From NCBI GenBank assembly GCA_965198995.1, contig CBDAQG010000002.1, positions 434,001-498,000 of the forward strand: 64,000 bases of DNA. The letters are read 5' to 3'. Below are positions 51,212 to 60,067 of this stretch, in pieces; positions within the stretch are counted from its first letter, which is position 1; the number at the start of each line of letters is the position of its first letter. The position numbers and the translations under genes are program-made. The DNA is from CAXMMR01 sp965198995. Lineage in GTDB: Bacteria > Pseudomonadota > Alphaproteobacteria > Acetobacterales > Acetobacteraceae. The notes under the pieces were generated by a model that had not been told where the DNA came from, did not search any database, and saw only the letters and a list, made by a program, of their open reading frames with translations.

Positions 51212-53485
51212 TTAGACGAAGTGCATCTGCATCGCCTCGAGGAAGTTCAGCCGCGAGGAGATGTCGGCGTGCGGCACGCAGACCATGTTGAGGAAGCCGA
51301 CGCCGATCTGGCGGTTGTCGGCGCCGCCCGTCTTGAGCGCCAGGTTGACCGGATTGTGCACGATCATTCGGATGACGTGCTCGTTGCGCGGCGAGGTGCC
51401 GATGTCGGCGCGGAAGATCACCCGGTTGTCGGGCGCGATCTCGCGAGACATGCGGGTTTTGCGGTCGACGGTGAGGGTCACGTTCAACGGCTCGCTGCCG
51501 CCTTTGACCACCAGATAGAGGTAGCGGTCGGCGGTGGTGGCGACGCGGAACTTAAGTTCCGTGACGCCCGGGGCGGACCAGGCGCCCCACTCTTCCAGAT
51601 GATGCCAGCCGGCGCCGGAGCGGAAGGGCAGGGCGCTGCAATCGTAGTTCTTGCGGGCGGTGACGATCCGGAAGTCGTAGATCGTGCCGTCCTGGATCAT
51701 CGTCGTGTGCTGTTCGGCGACGCCGCGGACCGAGGTGCGGGCGGCCTCCAGGATGTCGTTGGCGACGTCGGCCCAGCGGCGGATGTCGGCGCGCTCGCGG
51801 CTGATCCGGGTGCTCTGGGTGAGGAAGGCGTCGTCCGAGACCAGGCGCAGGATGGTGTCGCGCCAGCTGCTCTGGTCGTGCGGGTCGATCAGGATGTCGC
51901 CGCGCGAGGCGGCCTCGGGCACCGAGGAGTTGTTCGAGGCGACGGTGAGCTTGCCGTATGAGACGGCCTCGGTGACCGGCAGGCCCCAGCCTTCGTAGAA
52001 GCTCGGATAGACGGTGAACAGCGCGCCGCGATAGAGGTCAGCAAGCTCCTGGTCGGACAGGTTGTGCAGCTTGATCACCAGCTCCTTGAGTGCCGGGTCG
52101 CGCGAGAAGACGGCGCGCGCCAGGTCGAACATCCAGCCTTCCTTGCCGACCAGCACCAGCTTGGGCACCCGCTCGCGCGGCAGCATGCGGGCGAGATCGG
52201 ACCAGATCTGGAACAGCAGGGCGTGGTTCTTGCGCGCCTCGAGCGTGCCGACGCACATCACGTAGCGTTCGATGTCGAGGTTGAGGCGCTCGATGATGCC
52301 GGTGCGCAGCATCGTCTCGGGCTGCGGGAAGGCGGCGTTGAGGCGGGCGATCGAGATCTCCGCGCAATCGCCGGTGAGCTCGCGGGCGCAGCGGTCGACG
52401 TCGGCGCCGCTGCAGCTCGAGTTGACGATGATGTGGTCGGCGATCCCGACCGCGCCGCGGAACCACAGGCGGAACTCGTCGACCAGGCCGGCATCGCAGA
52501 ACTCGGGGGTGACCAGCGGGATCGCGTCGTGGATGAACGGGATGTAGCGGATGCCGTATTCGAGGCGCAGGCGCTGCACCTTGTGCAGGTAGTCCGGGAT
52601 CCACCAGGAGCTGCCGAGATTGATGATCGCGTCGCCGGCCATCGGCGTGTAGGTGCGGGCGGAGAGCAGCGCGTCGTCGAGGTCGATCAGCCACAGCTCC
52701 TTGGTGATCGACGGGGTGTAGGAGGTCTTGATCTGCTGCAGCAGCCGCTCGTTCGGCAGCGACTTCCACGAGTGCGAGGCGCCGTCGAAGAAGATGGTGG
52801 TGAACGGCGCGTCGGCGAACTCCGGATCGATCTCGCGCTCGATGATCGAGCGCAGCACTTCGATCTGGACGCGCTGGATGCCGGTGGGGCGGACGTTGTC
52901 GCGCCAGAACTGCATCAGGTCGCTGATGTCGAAGACGTAGCGGGCGCTCTGCTCCATCGTGGTCGCGGGCGCACGGGCGCGCGAATGGCGCAGTTGCGGG
53001 GACTCGTAGAGTGCCACCGGCTCGGCCGGCGCGGGCGGGCTTGGCGCCGGCGGGGTGGCGGGCATGCGCGGCGGCAGCGGCGCCTCGACGCGCGGCGACT
53101 GCAGCTCGGCGACCACCATCTCCGAGCCGCGCTCGTGGAACCAGAACTCTGCCTCGCGGACAAAGTCGAGCATCAACTCAGCGTCGCGGACGGTGCGCTC
53201 GAGGGCGGGAATGTTGATGGTGAAGCCGGTCCAGTGGTCCGGCGTCAGCGTCGAGGCGAGCAGGAAGGCGCGATCCTCGAAGATCACGTCGCCGCTCTGC
53301 TTGTCGCGCACGCGAAAGCCGAGGTTCAAGGCGCCCGGCCGGTTGCCGCCGGTGACGGTCGGACCGTCGGCGTCGATTTTAACCCGGCCTATGTAGGTGG
53401 TAGGTTGGTCATGCGAGAAGCCCGCCTGGATGTTCTCGAAGTCGATGGCAAAGGTGAAGATGTCGCTCATCAGTGCACTTTGCAT
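51212..53485 (-). CDS. Large GT4 glycosyltransferase with extra N- and C-terminal domains
   Basis: This 757-residue protein is in three parts. The N-terminal region (about 1-120) is a beta-rich module. After a Pro-rich linker, a GT-B glycosyltransferase core (about 185-590) carries NSSCSGADVDRCARELTG, VGTLEARKNHALLFQIW and the GT4 motif YPSFYEGWGLPVTEAVSYGK. The C-terminal part (about 610-757) has HHLEEWGAWSAPGVTELKFR, a beta-sandwich. Such proteins make surface polysaccharides. ATG at 53470 (MSDIFTF) may be the true start. It stands alone with a lower GC content than neighbours. Confidence 0.88.
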   Translation of the reverse strand: MQSALMSDIFTFAIDFENIQAGFSHDQPTTYIGRVKIDADGPTVTGGNRPGALNLGFRVRDKQSGDVIFEDRAFLLASTLTPDHWTGFTINIPALERTVRDAELMLDFVREAEFWFHERGSEMVVAELQSPRVEAPLPPRMPATPPAPSPPAPAEPVALYESPQLRHSRARAPATTMEQSARYVFDISDLMQFWRDNVRPTGIQRVQIEVLRSIIEREIDPEFADAPFTTIFFDGASHSWKSLPNERLLQQIKTSYTPSITKELWLIDLDDALLSARTYTPMAGDAIINLGSSWWIPDYLHKVQRLRLEYGIRYIPFIHDAIPLVTPEFCDAGLVDEFRLWFRGAVGIADHIIVNSSCSGADVDRCARELTGDCAEISIARLNAAFPQPETMLRTGIIERLNLDIERYVMCVGTLEARKNHALLFQIWSDLARMLPRERVPKLVLVGKEGWMFDLARAVFSRDPALKELVIKLHNLSDQELADLYRGALFTVYPSFYEGWGLPVTEAVSYGKLTVASNNSSVPEAASRGDILIDPHDQSSWRDTILRLVSDDAFLTQSTRISRERADIRRWADVANDILEAARTSVRGVAEQHTTMIQDGTIYDFRIVTARKNYDCSALPFRSGAGWHHLEEWGAWSAPGVTELKFRVATTADRYLYLVVKGGSEPLNVTLTVDRKTRMSREIAPDNRVIFRADIGTSPRNEHVIRMIVHNPVNLALKTGGADNRQIGVGFLNMVCVPHADISSRLNFLEAMQMHFV

Positions 53486-53696
53486 CCGGACGTTGGCTTT
53501 CGCGTAAGGCGCGGCGGGATGGGGGGGTGTATAGCAGCCGGCCGCAAGATTGATATGCTTTACCGCACTGCAATAACGGTGCCGAGGCAGGGTGCATCAG
53601 CGTGCCGCAGCATTCCATCGCGAGCGCCGAAAGGGAAGTCGGGCGTGGCGCCGGGCGGCAAGCCGGGCTTCCTGCTGGCCGGTCTGAGGGACGCCG

Positions 53697-54614
53697 GTGG
53701 CCGCCGCCGGCCTTGAAGCGGAGCTGATTGCGCTGTTGGTGGCGGTGACGGCGGGGGAGCCGCGGGTGCTGACCATCGACGGCGGCGCGAGCCTGCCGTC
53801 CGGCCCGTTCGAGGACATGCATCGGTCGCTGCAATCGGGCCTGCGCTCCTGGGTCGAGCAGCAGACGCAGCACCCGCTTGGCTATGTCGAGCAACTCTAC
53901 ACCTTTGCCGACCGCGGGCGCACCGGGGCGGAGGGGCGGGCGATCTCGGTGGGCTATCTGGGGCTCACGCGCGAGCTCGGCGGCAAGGCGGCGAGCGCGG
54001 GGGCGGGCTGGCGCGGCTGGTATGAGTATTTCCCGTGGGAGGACCATCGCGAGGGGCCGCCGGGGATCATCGCCGAGCGCATCGCACCGGCGTTGGCCGC
54101 CTGGAGCGAGGCCGGCGACACGCCGACGCGGCGCCAGCGGGCGGAGTTCGCCTTCGGCCTTGGCGGGCGGGCTTGGAACGAAGAGCTGGTGCTGTCGCGC
54201 TACGAACTGCTGTGGGAGGCGGGGCTGGTTGCGGAAAGCCGCGCCGCCGTGCCGCTGCCCTCGGGCGCCGAGCCGGCGAGCTATGGGCGGCCGATGGCGC
54301 ATGACCACCGACGCATCCTGGCAACCGGGCTCGCCCGGCTGCGCGCCAAGCTGAAATATCGGCCGGTGGTGTTCGAGCTGCTGGGCGACACCTTCACCTT
54401 TTTGCAACTGCAGCGCAGCGTGGAGGCGCTGGCCGGGCGGCGGCTGCACAAGCAGAACTTCCGCCGGCTGATCGACGGCCAGGAGCTGATCGAGGAGACC
54501 GGCGCGCTGACCGGCGAGACGGGCGGGCGGCCGGCGCGCCTGTTCCGCTTTCGGCGCGACGTGCAGCTTGAGCGGGCGCTCGGGGGCGCGCGGCTGCCTT
54601 TGGCGCGGCCTTGA
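53697..54614 (+). CDS. NrtR-like NAD regulator (Nudix fold without Nudix box, winged helix)
   Basis: This 305-residue protein is like NrtR-family regulators of NAD metabolism. The Nudix-fold part (HPLGYVEQLYTFADRGR, ISVGYLGLTREL) lacks the catalytic GX5EX7REUXEEXGU box, so it is a ligand sensor. The C-terminus LKYRPVVFELLGDTFTFLQL followed by HKQNFRRLI is the winged-helix DNA-binding segment of this family. The start is GTG at 53697 with GAGGGA upstream. No nad gene is adjacent, although nadD lies at 61.5 kb. Confidence 0.83.
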   Translation: MAAAGLEAELIALLVAVTAGEPRVLTIDGGASLPSGPFEDMHRSLQSGLRSWVEQQTQHPLGYVEQLYTFADRGRTGAEGRAISVGYLGLTRELGGKAASAGAGWRGWYEYFPWEDHREGPPGIIAERIAPALAAWSEAGDTPTRRQRAEFAFGLGGRAWNEELVLSRYELLWEAGLVAESRAAVPLPSGAEPASYGRPMAHDHRRILATGLARLRAKLKYRPVVFELLGDTFTFLQLQRSVEALAGRRLHKQNFRRLIDGQELIEETGALTGETGGRPARLFRFRRDVQLERALGGARLPLARP

Positions 54615-54762
54615 GGCCAGGAGCTCTGCTCCTGGACCTCGCTGGGGCCTGAGGCCCCAGACCCCCGTTCCGCGCAGATCTCACGCGTCGGGTATGATCA
54701 GGAATGGATTTGAAGGCTTCGTCTTTAATCGGGTCCAGGGCGACGCCCCTGGCCTTGCTGGG
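54615..54762. repeat. Family A intergenic repeat, copy 13
   Basis: It directly follows the NrtR-like stop. Left end CCAGGAGC-TCT-GCTCCTGG, middle TGGGGCCTGAGGCCCCA, a short centre, then ATGGATTT, AAGGCttcGTCTTT and CCAGGGC-GAC-GCCCCTGG. Confidence 0.88.
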
Positions 54763-54829
54763 GTCCGCAACTTCGGATCGTGCCGTCTGTTCGTTCCTGC
54801 AGCATCACGACGCATGGAGCGCGACAGCC

Positions 54830-55951
54830 ATGGCAGACACCTCAAGCCTGTTCGAGCCGGTCACCATCGGCGGCCTGAACCTGCGCAACCGCATCGTCAT
54901 GGCGCCGCTGACCCGTAGCCGCTCGAGCACGGCCGGCGTGCCGCCGGACTTCGCCGTCGACTACTATGCGCAGCGTGCCAGCGCCGGGCTGATCATCAGC
55001 GAGGCGACCAACATTTCACCTCAGGCGGTCGGTTACGCCTACACGCCGGGGATCTGGACCGACGAGCAGGTGGCGGCTTGGCACCGCGTGACGGCGGGCG
55101 TGCATGCCAATGGCGGGCTGATCTTCCTGCAGCTTTGGCACACCGGACGGATCTCGCATCCCGACGTGCAGCCGGATGGGCAGTTGCCGGTGTCGGCCTC
55201 GGCGATCCGGCCGACCGGGCAGGCGTTCACGACGGGCGGCATGAAGGACCATGTGACGCCGCGGGCGCTGGAGACCGACGAGATCCCAGGCATCGTGCAG
55301 GACTATGTGCGGGCGGCGCGTCATGCCCGCGAGGCGGGGTTCGACGGCGTCGAGGTGCACTCGGCCAACAACTACCTGCTGGAGCAGTTCATTCGCGACA
55401 GCACCAACCAGCGCACCGACCAGTATGGCGGCTCGATTGAGAACCGGCTGCGCTTTCCGCTTGCCGTGGTGGAGGCAGTGACGGAGGTCTGGGGCGGCGG
55501 GCAGCGGGTCGGCATCCGGATTTCGCCGGCGACGACGATGCCGGGTGTGACGCCGCTCGACAGCCATCCGATGGAGACCTACGGGCGCTATATCGAGAGG
55601 CTGAACCGGTTCGGGCTGCTCTACCTGCATGCGATCGAAGGGGTGACGCAGCAGTCGCGCGAGCCGACGGAGGGGGTGGATTTCGCCGCGCTGCGCCGGA
55701 GCTTCCGGGGCGCCTATATCGGCAACAACAACTATACGCGGGAGCTGGCCGAGGCGGAGATCGCCAACGGCGACGTGGACTTGGTCAGCTTCGGCCGGCC
55801 GTTCCTGGCTAATCCGGACCTGGTGTGGCGCCTACAGCATGGCGCGCCGCTGGCGGAGGCGCCGAAGGCGACGTGGTATGGCGGCGGCTCGGCTGGTTAC
55901 TCGGATTGGCCGGGCATGGAGGGGCAGGTGGCGGTGCGGTCGGCGGCTTAA
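54830..55951 (+). CDS. Old Yellow Enzyme-family alkene reductase
   Basis: This 373-residue FMN enzyme of the NemA/OYE type uses NAD(P)H to reduce activated C=C bonds or nitro compounds. FEPVTIGGLNLRNRIVMAPL, LQLWHTGRISHPD, FDGVEVHSANNYLLEQFIRD and TDQYGGSIENRLRF are family blocks. The substrate-binding His pair is HSAN, where HGAN is most common. The start ATG at 54830 has GGAGC upstream. It lies between a regulator gene and a family B repeat. Confidence 0.94.
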   Translation: MADTSSLFEPVTIGGLNLRNRIVMAPLTRSRSSTAGVPPDFAVDYYAQRASAGLIISEATNISPQAVGYAYTPGIWTDEQVAAWHRVTAGVHANGGLIFLQLWHTGRISHPDVQPDGQLPVSASAIRPTGQAFTTGGMKDHVTPRALETDEIPGIVQDYVRAARHAREAGFDGVEVHSANNYLLEQFIRDSTNQRTDQYGGSIENRLRFPLAVVEAVTEVWGGGQRVGIRISPATTMPGVTPLDSHPMETYGRYIERLNRFGLLYLHAIEGVTQQSREPTEGVDFAALRRSFRGAYIGNNNYTRELAEAEIANGDVDLVSFGRPFLANPDLVWRLQHGAPLAEAPKATWYGGGSAGYSDWPGMEGQVAVRSAA

Positions 55952-56076
55952 AGGGAAGCGCTTCTTTTTTGAAAAAAAGAAGCAAAAAACTTCTAGCAGT
56001 TAGGCCAGTGCCCATCAGCATCTTAATGAGTAAAAGTTTTTTGGTTCTTTTTTTCAAAAAAGAACCGCTTCCCTGC
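55952..56076. repeat. Family B intergenic repeat, copy 7
   Basis: The left arm is GCTTC/GAAGC, the right arm GGTTC/GAACC, each internally self-complementary. It begins right after the OYE stop and ends at the stop of the convergent NDH-2-like gene. Confidence 0.93.
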
Positions 56077-56078
56077 TT

Positions 56079-57368
56079 CTAGTCTAATCTAACTCTTGGT
56101 TTGACCGCCGCATTGACCGACCCTGCGAACCAGACCAGCAATCCGCGCAACAGCCCATTCAGCATGATCTGGTGCTCGCGATACAGCATCTGGTGTCCGG
56201 CGCTGGCGAGCCAGCCGCGGAACTCGCGGCCGCTGAAGAAGCCGTAGCGACCGAGCGTGCCCCAGCCGCCATAGGGGCCAAGGGAGACGATCGAGCCTTT
56301 GTCGCTGTAGCGGAACTCCGGCAGCGGCGTGGCCGAGCGCAGCCAAGCGGGCAGGTGGCGGGCGAGGTGCTTGGCCATGGCGTGCGCCACCTGGGCGGTG
56401 GCCGGCACCGGGCGTTGCTCGCCTGGGTAGATGAGTGTCGCGCAGTCGCCGATGGCGAAGACGTGGGGATCCTGCGTCGTCTGCAGGGTGGGGCGGATGG
56501 CGAGCTGGCCGAACTTGCTGGTTTCCAGGCCGAGGCGTTGCAGGATGTCGGCGCCCTTGATGCCGGCGGCCCACACGGTCAGCTCGGATTGCAGGCGCTT
56601 GCCGTCTTTCAGCACCAAGCCGCCGGCGTCGACGCTGACGACCTGGGCGCCGGTGAACACGCCGAGGCCGAGGCGCTTCAGCTCGGCGGTGGCCTGGTCG
56701 GAGACGGTGGAGGGGAAGGCCGGCAGGATGCGCGGCCCGGCCTCGATCAAGGCGAGGCGGAGGCGGTGGCGGATGGCGCCGTGGTCATAGCTGTCGGCGA
56801 TCTCGAGCGCCCGGCTGATCTCAGCGGCAAGCTCGGTGCCGGTGGCGCCGCCGCCGACGATGGCGATGTCGAGCCCGTTCTCGCTGCCGGCGGCGGCGGC
56901 CAGCACGCGGGAGCGGAAGTAGTCGTTAAAGCGCAGCGCCTGGGTGAGGTCGTCGACGAACAGGCAGTGCTCGACCACGCCGGGGGTGTCAAAATCGTTG
57001 GCGCGGCTGCCGATCGCCAGGATCAGGGCATCGTAGTCGAGGGTCGCGCCGTCGAGCACCTGGCCGTCTTCGAGGTGCAGCTTCTCGAGCGTGACGATGC
57101 GGCGCTCGCGGTCGACGGCGGCGATCTCGCCGGGCCAGAAGCGGAAGGCGTTGCGGCGGGCCTGGGCGATGTAGGCGACTTGCTCCTGCGCGGCGCTCGA
57201 TGTGCCGGCGGCGAAGGTGTGCAGCATCGGCTTCCACACATGCGCGAGCGCGCGGTCGACCAGGGTGATCTCTGCCTCGCCGCGCCGACCCATGCCGCGG
57301 CCGAGCCGGGTCGCTATTTCGAGGCCGGCGACGCCGCCGCCGACGACGAGGATCTTGAAGCCTGCCAT
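56079..57368 (-). CDS. NDH-2-like NADH:quinone oxidoreductase
   Basis: This 429-residue FAD protein resembles type II NADH dehydrogenase (Ndh), a non-pumping enzyme bound to the inner face of the membrane. The FAD motif is ILVVGGGVAGLEIATRLG, the NADH motif IAIVGGGATGTELAAEI, and VFAIGDCATLI is the second FAD site. The C-terminal amphipathic region (MLNGLLRGLLVWFAGSV) would bind the membrane. The ATG at 57368 is the best start. It is divergent from rplY. Confidence 0.92.
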   Translation of the reverse strand: MAGFKILVVGGGVAGLEIATRLGRGMGRRGEAEITLVDRALAHVWKPMLHTFAAGTSSAAQEQVAYIAQARRNAFRFWPGEIAAVDRERRIVTLEKLHLEDGQVLDGATLDYDALILAIGSRANDFDTPGVVEHCLFVDDLTQALRFNDYFRSRVLAAAAGSENGLDIAIVGGGATGTELAAEISRALEIADSYDHGAIRHRLRLALIEAGPRILPAFPSTVSDQATAELKRLGLGVFTGAQVVSVDAGGLVLKDGKRLQSELTVWAAGIKGADILQRLGLETSKFGQLAIRPTLQTTQDPHVFAIGDCATLIYPGEQRPVPATAQVAHAMAKHLARHLPAWLRSATPLPEFRYSDKGSIVSLGPYGGWGTLGRYGFFSGREFRGWLASAGHQMLYREHQIMLNGLLRGLLVWFAGSVNAAVKPRVRLD

Positions 57369-57553
57369 GATGCCTCCGGAGCTGCCTGCCCAGAACGCGG
57401 CGCGGGTCGGGCGGTGCCGCGGTGAAATGGTGGCGGACGAAGATGGTGGACGGCAGCGCTGCCTTGCGCGCCGGCGCTGCGATGGGCTAGACCGCGCCGG
57501 ATCGTCGGCACCCCTGGAGGCCGGCGTTTTTTGATGTACCGGAGCAGTGTTCC

Positions 57554-58252
57554 ATGGCCGATTTCGTGACGATCGAGGCTGAGGCGCGCGACCGTGCAGG
57601 TAAGGGGGCGGCACGCGCGACCAGAAGGGCCGGCAAGGTGCCGGCGGTGATCTACGGCGCCAAGCAGGAGTCGACGCTGATCGCGCTCGACCCGCGCGTC
57701 GTGGTGCGCGAGATCAGCCGGCCGGGCTACCGCTCGCGGCTCTACGAGCTCGACGTCGCGGGAGCCAAGTCGCGGGCGCTGATCCGTGAGGTGCAGCTCC
57801 ATCCGGTCAGCGACAAGCCGATCCATGTCGACTTCCAGCGTCTGGCCGCCGGCGAGCAGATCCGCGTCGCGGTGAGCGTGCATTTCATTAACGAGGCGAC
57901 CTCGCCGGGGCTGAAGCGCGGCGGGGTGCTGAACGTCGTTCGCCACACCGTCGAGGTGTATGCCGATCCGGACCACGTTCCGGAGTTCTTCGAGGTCGAC
58001 CTCGGCGCGCTCGACATCAACGACAACGTGCGCTGGCACGATCTGACGGGCGTCACCGAGATTCGGCCGACGATCACCGACCGCGACTTCGTCATCGCCA
58101 CCATCGCCGCCCCCTCGAAGCTGCCGGACGCGCCGGTCGAGGCGGGAGCGGCGCCGGCGGCGGCGGCGGCGCCGAAGGGCAAGGCGGCACCAGCGGCGGC
58201 CAAGGCGCCGGCGGCGGCCAAGGCGCCGGCCAAGCCTGCCGCGAAGAAGTAG
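57554..58252 (+). CDS. rplY: 50S ribosomal protein L25/general stress protein Ctc
   Basis: This 232-residue long form of L25 (TL5/CTC type) binds 5S rRNA. The N-terminal L25 domain includes RKVPAVIYGAKQESTLIAL and LIREVQLHPVSDKPIHVDF, followed by the TL5 beta domain and an Ala/Lys/Pro tail made of repeats such as KAPAAAK. Such tails are common in alphaproteobacterial L25. The pth gene follows 23 bases downstream and ychF after that, a standard order. Confidence 0.96.
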   Translation: MADFVTIEAEARDRAGKGAARATRRAGKVPAVIYGAKQESTLIALDPRVVVREISRPGYRSRLYELDVAGAKSRALIREVQLHPVSDKPIHVDFQRLAAGEQIRVAVSVHFINEATSPGLKRGGVLNVVRHTVEVYADPDHVPEFFEVDLGALDINDNVRWHDLTGVTEIRPTITDRDFVIATIAAPSKLPDAPVEAGAAPAAAAAPKGKAAPAAAKAPAAAKAPAKPAAKK

Positions 58253-58275
58253 CCGGGCGCGCCCGGGGCGCGGGC

Positions 58276-58854
58276 GTGCTGCTTTGGGTCGGGCTCGGCA
58301 ACCCCGAGCCCGCCATGGCGCGGCAGCGGCACAATGTCGGCTTCATGGCGATCGACCGGATTGCCGCGCGGCACGGCTTCTCGCCCTGGCGGTCGCGCTT
58401 CAAGGGGCTGGTCGCCGAGGGGGCGGTCGGCGGCGAGCGGGTGCTGGCGCTCAAGCCGATGACCTACATGAACGACAGCGGCGCGTCGGTGCAGCCGGCG
58501 GCCGCTTTTTTCAAGCTGCCGCCCGAGGCGATCACCGCGCTGCATGATGAGCTCGACCTCATCGCCGGCAAGGTGCGGGTAAAGCGCGGCGGCGGGGCGG
58601 CGGGGCATAACGGGCTGCGCAGCATGGACCGGCTGCTTGGTAGCCAGGAGTATTGGCGGGTGCGGCTCGGCATCGGCCATCCCGGCAGCAAGGAGCGGGT
58701 GCTGGGGCACGTGCTGGGGGATTTTGCCAAAGTCGACCAGGAGTGGCTCGCCGGCATGCTCGATGCGGTCGCGGATGCTGCGCCACTGCTTGCCGGCGGG
58801 CGGCCTGAAGAGTTCATGACGCGGGTGGCGCTGCTGTCCCAGGAGACACGCTGA
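58276..58854 (+). CDS. pth: Peptidyl-tRNA hydrolase
   Basis: This 192-residue Pth recycles peptidyl-tRNA dropped from ribosomes. WVGLGNPEPAMARQRHNVGF (with the catalytic His), LKPMTYMNDSG, HDELDLIAGKVRVKRGGG (with Asp) and GHNGLRSM are the family blocks. The start is GTG at 58276. Its stop overlaps the start of ychF (TGATG), so the two are coupled. Confidence 0.96.
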   Translation: MLLWVGLGNPEPAMARQRHNVGFMAIDRIAARHGFSPWRSRFKGLVAEGAVGGERVLALKPMTYMNDSGASVQPAAAFFKLPPEAITALHDELDLIAGKVRVKRGGGAAGHNGLRSMDRLLGSQEYWRVRLGIGHPGSKERVLGHVLGDFAKVDQEWLAGMLDAVADAAPLLAGGRPEEFMTRVALLSQETR

Positions 58855-59948
58855 TGGGCTTCAACTGCGGCATCGTCGGGCTGCCCAATGTCGGCAAGTC
58901 GACGCTGTTCAACGCGCTGACGGCGACGGCTGCGGCACAGGCGGCGAACTATCCGTTCTGCACCATCGAGCCGAATGTCGGCCGGGTGGCGGTGCCGGAC
59001 CCGCGGCTGGACGCGCTGACGCGCATCGGCAAGTCGCTCAAGACGGTGCCGACCAGCCTGGAGTTCGTCGACATCGCCGGCCTGGTGCGTGGCGCTTCAA
59101 AGGGGGAGGGGCTGGGCAACCAGTTCCTGGCCAACATCCGCGAGGTGGACGCGATCATCCACGTGCTCCGCTGCTTCGAGGATGACGATGTGACCCATGT
59201 CGAGGGCAGCATCGATCCGCTGCGCGACGCCGAGACGGTCGATACCGAGCTGATGCTGGCGGATCTGGAGAGTCTGGAGAAGCGGCTGCTCACGGCGCAG
59301 AAGAAGGCGAAGAGCGCCGACCGCGAGGCGCTGACGCTGGTGGCGCTCATGGAGCCGATTGTTGCCGCGCTGCAGGCGGGGCGGCCGGCGCGCACGGCGG
59401 TGGCACCCGGCGACGAGGCGGCGGTGGCGCGGTTGCAGCTGATGACCAGCAAGCCGGTGCTCTACGTGTGCAACGTCGAGGAGGGGGCTGCGGCGACGGG
59501 GAACGCGCAGTCCGAGCGGGTGGTGGCGCAGGCGGCGCGCGAGGGGGCGGGCGTGGTGGTGGTCTCGGCGGCGATTGAGGCGGAGGTGAGCCAGCTCGCC
59601 GAGGCGGACCGGCGGGAGTTTCTGGACGGGCTGGGGCTGAACGATAGCGGGCTCGATCGGGTGATCCGGGCTGGGTATGCGCTGCTGGGGCTGGTCACGT
59701 ATTTTACGTGTGGGCCGAAGGAGAGCCGGGCCTGGACGATCACGCGTGGGACCAAGGCGCCGCAGGCTGCCGCCGTGATCCATAACGATTTCGAGCGCGG
59801 GTTCATCGCTTGCGAAACGATCGCCTATGAGGATTATGTCGCCTGCCATGGCGAGCAGGGGGCGAAGGAGGCGGGCAAGATGCGGGTGGAGGGGCGCGAG
59901 TATGTGGTCAAGGACGGCGACGTGCTGGAGTTCAGGTTCAACGTTTGA
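58854..59948 (+). CDS. ychF: Redox-regulated ATPase/GTPase YchF
   Basis: This 364-residue Obg-family P-loop protein (OLA1 homologue) prefers ATP and binds ribosomes. G1 is GLPNVGKSTLFNALT, G3 is VDIAGLVRGASKGEGLGNQF, and the C-terminal TGS domain contains ARGTKAPQ-like and GEQGAKEAGKMRVEGREYVV segments. It is the last gene of rplY-pth-ychF and is followed directly by a short family A repeat. Confidence 0.96.
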   Translation: MGFNCGIVGLPNVGKSTLFNALTATAAAQAANYPFCTIEPNVGRVAVPDPRLDALTRIGKSLKTVPTSLEFVDIAGLVRGASKGEGLGNQFLANIREVDAIIHVLRCFEDDDVTHVEGSIDPLRDAETVDTELMLADLESLEKRLLTAQKKAKSADREALTLVALMEPIVAALQAGRPARTAVAPGDEAAVARLQLMTSKPVLYVCNVEEGAAATGNAQSERVVAQAAREGAGVVVVSAAIEAEVSQLAEADRREFLDGLGLNDSGLDRVIRAGYALLGLVTYFTCGPKESRAWTITRGTKAPQAAAVIHNDFERGFIACETIAYEDYVACHGEQGAKEAGKMRVEGREYVVKDGDVLEFRFNV

Positions 59949-59954
59949 GGCTGG

Positions 59955-60030
59955 GCGCCTAGCTTCTACGAACGCGGGTCTGGGGGCGCTGCCCCCAGCG
60001 GGTCCAGGGCAGAGCCCTGGCCTTTCTTCT
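59955..60030. repeat. Family A intergenic repeat, copy 14 (end half only)
   Basis: It contains TGGGGGCGCTGCCCCCA, CGGGTC and the end hairpin CCAGGGC-AGA-GCCCTGG, and follows the ychF stop. The core and the other half are missing. Confidence 0.88.
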
Positions 60031-60067
60031 TCCCGCCATCGCTTTCTTACGCCATTCTCGCCCCATC

